Below are positions 1-4,651 of a stretch of 6,576 nt of DNA, one piece after another. Position numbers and translations under genes: made by a program. Source of the stretch: Candidatus Falkowbacteria bacterium RIFCSPLOWO2_02_FULL_45_15. Lineage in GTDB: Bacteria; Patescibacteriota; Patescibacteriia; Patescibacteriales; XYC2-FULL-47-12. Under the pieces are notes generated by a model. The model made no database searches, had not been told where the DNA came from, and saw only the letters and a list, made by a program, of their open reading frames with translations. The first letter of the stretch is position 1; every line of letters begins with the position of its first letter. The stretch is from assembly GCA_001777995.1 (NCBI GenBank), contig MFFV01000017.1, positions 358 to 6,933 of the forward strand, in the 5' to 3' direction.

Positions 1-1
1 A

Positions 2-124
2 ACGCAGCGTAAAGAATCAGCCGGCGTCAGCGCGAATGCGCGCACTTTCCAGCAGGACGCGAGCGTAGTGATAATCAAAGAGGGGGGGGCGTGGAAGGTA
101 GATAAGCTGACTTGGGGAGAGTAA
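2..124 (+). CDS. C-terminal end of an unidentified protein (5' end outside window)
   Basis: An open frame enters from the left edge and stops at TAA 122-124, leaving about 40 residues. The tail has alternating hydrophobic residues (SVVIIKE) followed by GGAWKVDKLTWGE. A closing beta strand with a 'G-x-W-K-V/I-D' ending is common in NTF2-like/SnoaL-like and DUF4878-type domains of secreted or lipoprotein-type proteins, but 40 residues are too few to assign a family. The other two forward frames contain stops within the stretch (TAA at 10-12 and TAG at 66-68). A run of eight G at 82-89 lies inside the frame, so a one-base error or slip there would change the last dozen residues. No function is proposed. 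Confidence 0.55.
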   Translation, partial: TQRKESAGVSANARTFQQDASVVIIKEGGAWKVDKLTWGE

Positions 125-126
125 GA

Positions 127-153
127 AGTTATTAAGTAAAAGTTATAAAGTTT
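127..153. repeat. Short iterated-word stretch (AGTTATAA-type)
   Basis: Between the first gene's stop and the ComF reading frame the word AGTtATaA recurs, with AGT at 127, 135, 141 and 149 (steps of 8, 6 and 8 nt). It resembles, in miniature, the AGTC-word array after ComF at 869-979. It may overlap the true 5' end of the ComF gene, whose frame is open from 136. Short, so only a weak call. Confidence 0.35.
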
Positions 154-222
154 ATTATTACCATTGTTACCGTAAAATCAATTTGGCAAAATATTATTGA
201 TACCATTTTTCCGATTGAGTGT

Positions 223-867
223 TTGGGCTGCGGCCAAGAGGGCAAGTGGATATGCGGCGATTGCCAGCGACAAATCCCGATTAATTTAACTAACCGTTGT
301 TTGGCCTGCAAACAAAAAACCAAAGGCGGCGAGTTTTGTCGGGAGTGCCGGAGCAAACATAGTTTAGACGGAGTGTTAATAGCAAGCGACTATACCAACG
401 AATTAGTGGCTAAAGCCATCAAAACTTTAAAGTACCGTTTGGTTTCTGATATCGGCCGGGAGCTGGGGCAGCTCCTGATTTTATTTTTAGAGCGACAACC
501 TAAGCAAGGGCAGACAGGGGATACTTTATTAATTCCGGTGCCGCTGCACCCTCGGCGCCGGCGATGGCGCGGCTTTAATCAGGCGGAAATTTTAGCTCGT
601 CCGGTAGCGGAACATTTTAATTTTCCCATTGACGTTAGTAATTTGGGGCGCATTCGCTCTACGCGCGATCAGGCTTCCTTAGGCGAAGCGGACCGTAAGA
701 TTAATGTAGCACATAGCTTTGGCTGGCAGGGAGAAAGATTAGTTGGGCGAGATATTATTTTAGTGGACGATGTGGTTACCACCGGCGCTACTTTGGAAGC
801 CTGCGCGCGGGTTCTGAAACAGGCTGGGGCAAGAGAAGTTTGGGGGCTGGTGGTGGCGAAAGGGTAA
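223..867 (+). CDS. comF: ComF family phosphoribosyltransferase-like protein (start codon uncertain)
   Basis: Cytosolic ComF-type protein: N-terminal Cys zinc ribbons fused to a type I phosphoribosyltransferase fold. Family members act in DNA uptake in naturally competent bacteria; the biochemical reaction is poorly defined. Visible features are cysteine pairs at the N terminus (LGCG, ICGDC, RCLAC, FCREC), a PLHPRRRRWRGFNQAEILA motif near residue 106, and the PRPP-binding loop VDDVVTTGAT (residues 181-190, counting from TTG at 223). That TTG is the first canonical start in frame, but it cuts off the first Cys of the first zinc ribbon (TGT at 220-222) and the usual '...IFPIEC' lead. The frame is open back to 136 with no ATG, GTG or TTG, so translation may begin at a rare codon such as ATT 163, which would give about 234 residues, close to the usual family length. 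Family assignment is secure; a role in competence is only inferred. Confidence 0.9.
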   Translation: MGCGQEGKWICGDCQRQIPINLTNRCLACKQKTKGGEFCRECRSKHSLDGVLIASDYTNELVAKAIKTLKYRLVSDIGRELGQLLILFLERQPKQGQTGDTLLIPVPLHPRRRRWRGFNQAEILARPVAEHFNFPIDVSNLGRIRSTRDQASLGEADRKINVAHSFGWQGERLVGRDIILVDDVVTTGATLEACARVLKQAGAREVWGLVVAKG

Positions 868-868
868 G

Positions 869-979
869 TTAGTCCACAAAGTTCATAAAGTCGAAAGTCT
901 ATAAAGTCATAATTATAATTTATAAATTTAATAACCAGTGACTTTACAGACTTTATGGACTTTTGACTTTATAGACTAA
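869..979. repeat. Two opposed arrays of a 9-nt AGTC word around an AT-rich spacer
   Basis: The left arm (869-909) carries AGTC/AGTT cores at 871, 880, 889, 896 and 905. The right arm (939-979) carries the same core on the other strand (GACT) at 940, 949, 958, 965 and 974. The unit is roughly AGTCnATAA. The outer ends of the 41-nt arms are complementary and could form a long imperfect hairpin, with a 29-nt spacer of only A/T except near its end. It begins directly after the comF stop and ends nine bases before a -35 box, so it could act as a transcription end or as a structure ahead of the kinase promoter. No long T-run marks it as a classical terminator. Confidence 0.75.
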
Positions 980-987
980 GACCAATT

Positions 988-1015
988 TTGACAGGCGCAA
1001 ATTTTGTGATAACAT
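988..1015 (+). promoter_or_regulatory. Sigma70-type promoter for the PfkB kinase gene
   Basis: A perfect -35 box TTGACA lies at 988-993. After a 16-nt spacer comes TAACAT at 1010-1015 (four of six matches to TATAAT), preceded by TG at 1007-1008, an extended -10. Transcription would start near 1022 and leave a leader of about 19 nt before ATG 1041, with no Shine-Dalgarno sequence. Confidence 0.65.
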
Positions 1016-1040
1016 AAACACATATTAAACAGTTAAAACT

Positions 1041-1979
1041 ATGCACATCCTAGTATTCGGCTCTTTAGCCTTTGATAAAATTATGGATTTCCCCGGTAAA
1101 TTTTCCGACAACATTTTGCCGGATAAAATTCACACGCTTAACGTTTCTTTTACCATCAGCAATTTGCAGGAAAATTTTGGCGGTACGGCCGGCAACATCG
1201 CCTATAATTTAGCGCTTTTGGGCGAGCAGCCGACGATATTAGCTACCGCCGGCAGTGATTTTGAAGCATATCGCGAATGGCTCGCGGGGCGCAACATTGA
1301 CACTGACGGCATTAAAATCATCGCCGGCGAAAAAACCGCTTTTGCCAACATCATTACCGACCAGGCGGACAATCAGTTAGCGGCCTTTTATCCCGGAGCA
1401 ATGAATTATTCCTGCGCCCTTGAGCCGGAAGCGAAAGAAGGCGAAGCCTTGGCAATAATTGCTCCCGGGTTTCCGGCGGATATGGCGCGTTTAGCTAAAT
1501 TTTACCGCGAGCGCAACCTGCCATTTATTTTTGACCCGGGGCAGCAAATTCCGGTTTTGAGCGCGGATGATTTGCGTTCCGGCATCAAGGGAGCTAAGAT
1601 GTTAATTTCCAACGACTACGAGTTAAGCTTATTGATGAAAAAGACCGGCTGGAGCGAAGAAAAGATTTTGGAAAACGCGGAGGCGTTAGTTACGACGCTT
1701 GGGGAAAAAGGCTCGCAGATAAAAACCAAAGACGCCGGCTATTCCATCCCGCCGGCGAAACCGAAAAACACTATTGACCCGACGGGAGCGGGGGACGCTT
1801 ACCGCGCCGGTTTCATCAAAGGCTTGGTTTCCGGCTGGCCGTTGGAAATTGCGGGGCGGTTTGCGGGGGTAGTAGCCGTGTACACCGTTGAGCAATACGG
1901 CACGCAGACGCACCAATTTAATTTTGTCGAGGCGGCGGAAAGGTATCGGGAAAATTTTAAAGAAGAACTGCCCGTCTAA
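1041..1979 (+). CDS. PfkB/ribokinase-family carbohydrate or nucleoside kinase (adenosine kinase-like)
   Basis: ATP-dependent kinase of the ribokinase (PfkB) fold, 312 residues, the normal family length, presumably cytosolic. It starts FGSLAFD and has the first PfkB signature around residues 45-61 (NFGGTAGNIAYNLALLG), the NxxE magnesium motif NDYE at 191-194, and the second signature DPTGAGDAYRAGF from residue 246, where D252 is the expected catalytic base in the anion hole. The substrate cannot be read from sequence alone. The N-terminal half resembles archaeal-type nucleoside/adenosine kinases more than classic ribokinase. The next gene, ahcY, releases adenosine, which makes adenosine kinase the best guess. 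ATG 1041 follows a promoter with a short leader and no ribosome binding site. The gap to ahcY is filled by a palindromic repeat, and co-transcription is plausible. Family very sure, substrate inferred. Confidence 0.9.
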   Translation: MHILVFGSLAFDKIMDFPGKFSDNILPDKIHTLNVSFTISNLQENFGGTAGNIAYNLALLGEQPTILATAGSDFEAYREWLAGRNIDTDGIKIIAGEKTAFANIITDQADNQLAAFYPGAMNYSCALEPEAKEGEALAIIAPGFPADMARLAKFYRERNLPFIFDPGQQIPVLSADDLRSGIKGAKMLISNDYELSLLMKKTGWSEEKILENAEALVTTLGEKGSQIKTKDAGYSIPPAKPKNTIDPTGAGDAYRAGFIKGLVSGWPLEIAGRFAGVVAVYTVEQYGTQTHQFNFVEAAERYRENFKEELPV

Positions 1980-1985
1980 TTTTTC

Positions 1986-2077
1986 TGTCATTCCCGCCCC
2001 GCAATAAATGCGGGGTAAACTCCGGCGGGAATCTCATTATTAATTTAATTCAGATCCCCGCTTTCGCGGGAATGACA
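1986..2077. repeat. REP/MITE-like palindromic element with TGTCATTCCCGC ends
   Basis: The element is bounded by perfect 12-bp inverted ends, TGTCATTCCCGC (1986-1997) and GCGGGAATGACA (2066-2077). Inside are ATTCCCGCC (1990-1998) with its complement GGCGGGAAT (2024-2032), a hairpin CCCCGC/GCGGGG with a 7-nt loop (1997-2015), and a hairpin CCCGC-TTTC-GCGGG (2057-2070). The core ATTCCCGC...GCGGGAAT is of a type seen as dispersed repeats in many bacterial genomes (compare dRS3-like repeats in Neisseria), so it is probably a multi-copy element rather than a terminator; there is no T-run. It fills the kinase-ahcY gap and ends eight bases before the ahcY ATG, so in a transcript it would fold just upstream of that start. 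Confidence 0.8.
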
Positions 2078-2085
2078 AATACAGT

Positions 2086-3378
2086 ATGGCTTACGACATT
2101 AAAGACATAAATTTATCTGCCGAAGGCAAAAAGCGCATTGAGTGGGCCGAGCGCGATATGCCGGTATTGCGGCAGGTGCGAGAAAAATTTGAGCGCGAAC
2201 AGCCGTTCTCTGGGTTAAAGATGTCCGCCTGCCTGCATGTTACCTGCGAAACCGCGAATTTAATTTGGACCTTAAAAGCCGGCGGCGCGGATATCGTGCT
2301 TTGCGCTTCTAATCCGCTGTCCACGCAAGACGATGTGGCGGCGAGCCTCGTGCAGGACTACGAAATTCCCGTGTTCGCCGTCAAGGGCGAGGACCGGGAA
2401 ACTTTTTTCAAACATCTGCGCGCGGCCATTGAACGCAGTCCCAACATCACCATGGACGACGGCGCGGATTTGATTTCCACCGTTCATAAAGACAACCCGG
2501 AAATGTGCCGGCAGATTTTAGGCAGTATGGAAGAAACCACTACCGGCGTATTGCGCCTGCGCGCGATGGCGAAAGACGGCGCGCTCAAAATTCCAATTGT
2601 GGCGGTGAACGACGCGAAAACTAAAAATTTATTTGACAACCGCTACGGCACGGGGCAGTCAACCTTAGACGGCATCATCCGCGCGACCGATATGCTGATT
2701 GCCGGCAAAAACGTCGTTTGCGCCGGCTACGGCTGGTGCGGCCGCGGCTTTGCTTTGCGCGCGCGCGGCATGGGAGCAAACGTAATCGTTACCGAAGTGG
2801 ACGCGGTTAAGGCGCTGGAAGCGGCGATGGACGGATTCCGCGTCATGCCGATGCGGGAAGCGGCAAAAATCGGGGATTTATTCTGTACTTTAACCGGCGA
2901 CATCAACGTTATTGACCGCGAACATTTTGCGGTAATGAAAGACGGCGCGGTTGTCTGCAACTCCGGGCATTTTGACGTAGAAATAAACGTCAAAGCCCTG
3001 CGGGAAATGGCCAGCGAGGTTAAAAGAGGCGTGCGCAACTTTGTTGACGAATATATTTTGGACGGTAACTCCAATGAAGTAGGCAGTGCCACTCCACGGG
3101 GTAAACGAATTTATTTATTGGCGGAAGGTCGTTTGGTTAATTTGTCAGCGGCGGAAGGGCATCCGGCAAGCGTAATGGATATGAGTTTTTCCACGCAGGC
3201 GCTGGCGGCGGAGTGGGTCGTAAAAAATAAAGGAAAATTACAGCCGCAAGTTTATGACATCCCGTCTGAAATTGAAAATTATGTGGCTGATTTAAAATTA
3301 AAATCAATGGGCATTGGAATTGACGAATTGACGGCGGAACAAAAAAAATATTTGGAGAGTTGGCAGGAAGGAACCTAG
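2086..3378 (+). CDS. ahcY: Adenosylhomocysteinase (S-adenosyl-L-homocysteine hydrolase)
   Basis: Cytosolic NAD-dependent enzyme (EC 3.13.2.1, formerly 3.3.1.1) that reversibly splits S-adenosylhomocysteine, the by-product of SAM-dependent methylation, into adenosine and homocysteine. Substrate-domain residues are all present: MDDGADL (residues 123-129), EETTTGV (149-155) and the NDAKTKNLFDN block (175-185), with the expected catalytic Lys180 and Asp184. The NAD-binding loop is GYGWCGRG at 214-221. At 430 residues it lacks the roughly 40-residue insertion and the final KPDHYRY-type tail of eukaryotic and many bacterial forms. It ends near LTAEQKKYLESWQEGT, the shorter archaeal/Thermotoga-like form. 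ATG 2086 has no Shine-Dalgarno site and follows a palindromic repeat by eight bases. The upstream PfkB kinase may dispose of the adenosine product. A terminator follows at 3411-3438. Confidence 0.97.
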   Translation: MAYDIKDINLSAEGKKRIEWAERDMPVLRQVREKFEREQPFSGLKMSACLHVTCETANLIWTLKAGGADIVLCASNPLSTQDDVAASLVQDYEIPVFAVKGEDRETFFKHLRAAIERSPNITMDDGADLISTVHKDNPEMCRQILGSMEETTTGVLRLRAMAKDGALKIPIVAVNDAKTKNLFDNRYGTGQSTLDGIIRATDMLIAGKNVVCAGYGWCGRGFALRARGMGANVIVTEVDAVKALEAAMDGFRVMPMREAAKIGDLFCTLTGDINVIDREHFAVMKDGAVVCNSGHFDVEINVKALREMASEVKRGVRNFVDEYILDGNSNEVGSATPRGKRIYLLAEGRLVNLSAAEGHPASVMDMSFSTQALAAEWVVKNKGKLQPQVYDIPSEIENYVADLKLKSMGIGIDELTAEQKKYLESWQEGT

Positions 3379-3380
3379 AA

Positions 3381-3410
3381 AATTTCTAATTAACCTAATT
3401 TCTAATAACT
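3381..3410. repeat. Iterated AATTTCTA word after ahcY
   Basis: The 10-mer AATTTCTAAT occurs at 3381-3390 and 3397-3406, sixteen bases apart, and the stretch can be cut into 8-nt units resembling AATTTCTA. It fills the gap between the ahcY stop and the terminator. A weak call because only about four units exist, but it matches the style of the other gaps. Confidence 0.4.
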
Positions 3411-3438
3411 AAAAAAAGCGGCCGCAGCGGCCGCTTTT
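3411..3438. terminator. Two-way intrinsic terminator between ahcY and tRNA-Arg
   Basis: A perfect 12-nt inverted repeat AAAAGCGGCCGC (3414-3425) and its complement (3427-3438) flank a single A. The GC-rich stem is followed by TTTT on the plus strand and by seven T on the minus strand (A-run 3411-3417). It can therefore end ahcY transcripts rightward and, better, tRNA-Arg transcripts leftward. The stem contains two copies of the palindrome GCGGCCGC. Confidence 0.88.
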
Positions 3439-3443
3439 GCTTG

Positions 3444-3515
3444 TGCACCCGAGAGGAATCGAACCTCTATTACAAGCTCCGCAAGCTTGCGTCCTATCCG
3501 TTGAACGACGGGTGC
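3444..3515 (-). tRNA. tRNA-Arg, anticodon GCG
   Basis: Reads leftward. The acceptor stem GCACCCG pairs with CGGGTGC, discriminator A. The D stem is GTTC/GGAC, the anticodon stem CAAGC/GCTTG, the loop TTGCGGA and the T arm AGAGG-TTCGATT-CCTCT. The anticodon at positions 34-36 is GCG, reading CGC and by wobble CGU. CCA is not encoded, so the 3' end must be added by a nucleotidyltransferase. Most bacteria read these codons with an A34 (inosine) tRNA, so GCG is unusual. A terminator hairpin lies a few bases upstream of its 5' end and another lies just downstream of its 3' end. Confidence 0.95.
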
Positions 3516-3523
3516 TTATTATT

Positions 3524-3547
3524 AAAAAACCAGCCCAAGGCTGGCTT
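3524..3547 (-). terminator. Intrinsic terminator of the membrane protein gene
   Basis: On the minus strand a stem GCCAGCC/GGCTGG with loop TTG is followed by six T (plus-strand A-run 3524-3529). A-T pairs lengthen the stem to about nine base pairs. It lies about 24 bases after the TGA of the leftward gene and only eight bases before the 5' end of tRNA-Arg. Confidence 0.85.
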
Positions 3548-3570
3548 CAGCGTGGCCTAAAATATGCCTT

Positions 3571-4071
3571 TCAAATTTTAAATAATCTCCCCAATTGTTC
3601 CGACAGCGGCTCGTTTTCCCGCTCCAAATCTTCTGGCAGGTAGTTTAGCAGAGTCTCGCGGATTGGCAAGGGGTTCATATTGTCTAAATAGATGGAAAGG
3701 CGCGGGTGCACGACATTTTTAAATTCAAAGTATAACTTTTTTACCCCTTGGCGCGGTTTATAGACGATGGAGAAATTTTTTAATTCGTCGTAATCAATGA
3801 ATTTTTTGCCGACAATCAGCCCTTCGCCGCTAACGGCAAATTTAATTTTGTCCGGCTCGCGGCCGTCGTTAAGAATCATCACTGCGGCGGCTAAGACAAT
3901 AATGACCACAAACAAAAAATTAGCCGTCCAAAAAGAGTAAGTAAGCACGACTAAAGCGAAAATTATCGCGCCCACATACCAGGCGCGGCTTCGTTCGTGT
4001 TTATCAAATTCCGGCACGCTCCAAGCCATAATTTCATCGTATTGCTCAACCGGCGGATTAATTTGCGGCAT
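3571..4071 (-). CDS. Small two-helix membrane protein with a C-terminal cytosolic domain, function unknown
   Basis: About 166 residues from ATG at 4071. A TTG at 4080 would add three residues (MNF) and cannot be excluded. After a polar N terminus containing an AWSVPEF motif, two hydrophobic helices are visible: about residues 31-48 (WYVGAIIFALVVL...) and 51-67 (FLFVVIIVLAAAVMIL), separated by only two or three residues, so a hairpin in the membrane. The remaining 95 or so residues alternate short hydrophobic strands with charged turns and end in a helix (LPEDLERENEPLSEQLGRLF), which would suit a bacterial PH-like fold. That fold is an inference. I associate this architecture with Patescibacteria hypothetical proteins but know no function. 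It is transcribed alone from an extended -10 promoter and ends at its own hairpin terminator. Confidence 0.85.
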   Translation of the reverse strand: MPQINPPVEQYDEIMAWSVPEFDKHERSRAWYVGAIIFALVVLTYSFWTANFLFVVIIVLAAAVMILNDGREPDKIKFAVSGEGLIVGKKFIDYDELKNFSIVYKPRQGVKKLYFEFKNVVHPRLSIYLDNMNPLPIRETLLNYLPEDLERENEPLSEQLGRLFKI

Positions 4072-4108
4072 AAAATTCAACTTGACTTTAGCGGATATTT
4101 ATATAATT

Positions 4109-4117
4109 ATTATAGCA
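4109..4117 (-). promoter_or_regulatory. Extended -10 promoter element for the membrane protein gene
   Basis: On the minus strand TGCTATAAT contains a perfect TATAAT hexamer (4109-4114) with an extended TG motif. Transcription would start near 4102, about 30 bases before ATG 4071. No convincing -35 box is visible, as is common for extended -10 promoters. It sits at the edge of the 8-nt repeat array. Confidence 0.6.
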
Positions 4118-4121
4118 TATA

Positions 4122-4193
4122 ACATTAAAACATAAAAGCACAAGAACATAGTAACATCATAACATTAGAGCATTAAGACGATAAAGCAAGAAA
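4122..4193. repeat. Degenerate tandem array of an 8-nt word (RCATnAnA)
   Basis: Nine consecutive units start at 4122, 4130, 4138, 4146, 4154, 4162, 4170, 4178 and 4186, exactly 8 nt apart. Five begin ACAT or GCAT plus A/T-rich filler (for example ACATTAAA, ACATAAAA, ACATTAGA); the rest are altered copies (GCACAAGA, ACGATAAA, GCAAGAAA). No coding frame runs through it. It lies between the divergent promoter of the membrane protein gene and tRNA-Ser. Confidence 0.7.
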
Positions 4194-4201
4194 ATGAGAT
4201 A

Positions 4202-4238
4202 ATTATTCCAAATTCTAAATTACTCCAAATTATTCTAA
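4202..4238. repeat. Array of ATTnnTCYAA words
   Basis: Four consecutive units, ATTATTCCAA (4202), ATTCTAA (4212), ATTACTCCAA (4219) and ATTATTCTAA (4229), have lengths 10, 7, 10 and 10 nt. Looser versions (ATCTAAA, ATCATAAA) continue to about 4268. It directly follows the 8-nt array but uses another word. The tRNA-Ser promoter should lie within or next to it; TAAAAT at 4254-4259 is a possible -10, without a clear -35. Confidence 0.55.
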
Positions 4239-4270
4239 GATAAGTTTTAAATCTAAAATCATAAAATTTA

Positions 4271-4357
4271 GGAAGGGTGACTGAGTGGTTTAAGGTAACA
4301 GTCTTGAAAACTGTCGTGGGTGCAAGCCCACCGTGGGTTCGAATCCCACCCCTTCCG
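4271..4357 (+). tRNA. tRNA-Ser, anticodon TGA
   Basis: The acceptor stem GGAAGGG pairs with CCCTTCC, discriminator G at 4357. The anticodon stem is ACAGT/ACTGT with loop CTTGAAA, giving TGA at positions 34-36, which reads serine UCA. The T arm is GTGGG-TTCGAAT-CCCAC. The long variable arm with its own GTGGG/CCCAC stem is diagnostic of class II tRNAs. CCA is not encoded. No terminator follows immediately, and a small zinc-ribbon gene begins 41 bases on, so the two may share a transcript. Confidence 0.96.
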
Positions 4358-4386
4358 CTGGTCTTTCGTTTTTTATATCACCAAAC

Positions 4387-4391
4387 GGAGG
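4387..4391 (+). promoter_or_regulatory. Strong Shine-Dalgarno site for the zinc-ribbon gene
   Basis: GGAGG, within ACGGAGGAAG, lies seven bases ahead of ATG 4399, the ideal spacing. It fixes the start of this small gene against the longer open frame that begins at 4333 inside tRNA-Ser. None of the other genes here has a comparable site. Confidence 0.85.
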
Positions 4392-4398
4392 AAGTACG

Positions 4399-4587
4399 AT
4401 GAAACACGATACGCATTTCAATGGACAGAAGAACCGCAGCCAGTCTAAAGTCAAAGGGCAACACAACTGCCAAAAGTGCGGCTGTGGTTTAAGCAAGTCG
4501 CGCATTAAGGCCGGCAAAAGATATTGCGTAACTTGCGAACAAGAAGAAATAAGAGAACAGAATGCCAGGCGAAGAATGTTTTCTTGA
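4399..4587 (+). CDS. Small C4 zinc-ribbon protein, function unknown
   Basis: A 62-residue basic protein. Residues 1-22 are polar and probably disordered. A four-cysteine zinc site follows: C24-x2-C27 and C43-x2-C46, with an extra Cys at 29. After it comes a charged helix (EQEEIREQNARRRMF). The segment from C24 to about E50 recalls the zinc finger of DksA/TraR proteins (CxxCG...RYCVxC), but the loop is shorter (15 residues) and the DksA coiled coil is absent, so that relation is only a suggestion. A nucleic-acid or ribosome/RNA polymerase partner would suit its charge. The start at 4399 is set by a strong Shine-Dalgarno site. It lies directly after tRNA-Ser on the same strand and before a strong hairpin, so tRNA and gene could form one transcript. 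Confidence 0.8.
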   Translation: MKHDTHFNGQKNRSQSKVKGQHNCQKCGCGLSKSRIKAGKRYCVTCEQEEIREQNARRRMFS

Positions 4588-4595
4588 CCGTTCGC

Positions 4596-4635
4596 GCGCT
4601 CTGCGTTGGTATTATCAACAGCCAACGCAGAGCGC
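4596..4635 (+). terminator. 14-bp perfect inverted repeat, probable transcript-end hairpin
   Basis: GCGCTCTGCGTTGG (4596-4609) and its exact complement (4622-4635) flank a 12-nt loop. It begins eight bases after the stop of the zinc-ribbon gene and lies 55 bases before ddl. The stem is strong enough to end transcription, but the T-run expected of an intrinsic terminator is replaced by a short CCCTTTAAATT stretch. It may instead protect the 3' end of an mRNA or be a dispersed repeat. Confidence 0.5.
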
Positions 4636-4651
4636 AGCTCCCTTTAAATTA

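Noticed and set aside
869..979. CRISPR array
   Set aside because: Units are 7-9 nt and degenerate, with no 25-35 nt repeat separated by unique spacers and no cas genes nearby. The same reasoning rejects 4122-4238.
1980..2085. SAH riboswitch or other metabolite riboswitch ahead of ahcY
   Set aside because: The gap is fully explained by a symmetrical ATTCCCGC/GCGGGAAT repeat; I do not see the conserved core of the SAH riboswitch.
2091..3092. Minus-strand open frames opposite ahcY (and similar ones opposite the kinase and ddl)
   Set aside because: They are shadows of strongly conserved genes on the plus strand and have no recognisable domains or start signals.
3437..3643. Open frame starting LVHPRGIEPLL across the tRNA-Arg region
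   Set aside because: It is a translation of the antisense of tRNA-Arg plus the terminator; 'HPRGIEPL' is a well-known spurious peptide from tRNA genes.
4333..4398. Longer N terminus for the zinc-ribbon protein starting at 4333
   Set aside because: It would begin inside tRNA-Ser; the Shine-Dalgarno site places the start at 4399.
4290..4625. Minus-strand open frame ending in GVGFEPTVGLHPRQFSRLLP
   Set aside because: That ending is the antisense of tRNA-Ser, a classic misannotated peptide, and the frame lies opposite a zinc-ribbon gene with a strong ribosome binding site.
4271..4640. Integrated mobile element at the tRNA-Ser 3' end
   Set aside because: No integrase, and I saw no repeated copy of the tRNA 3' end downstream in the window.
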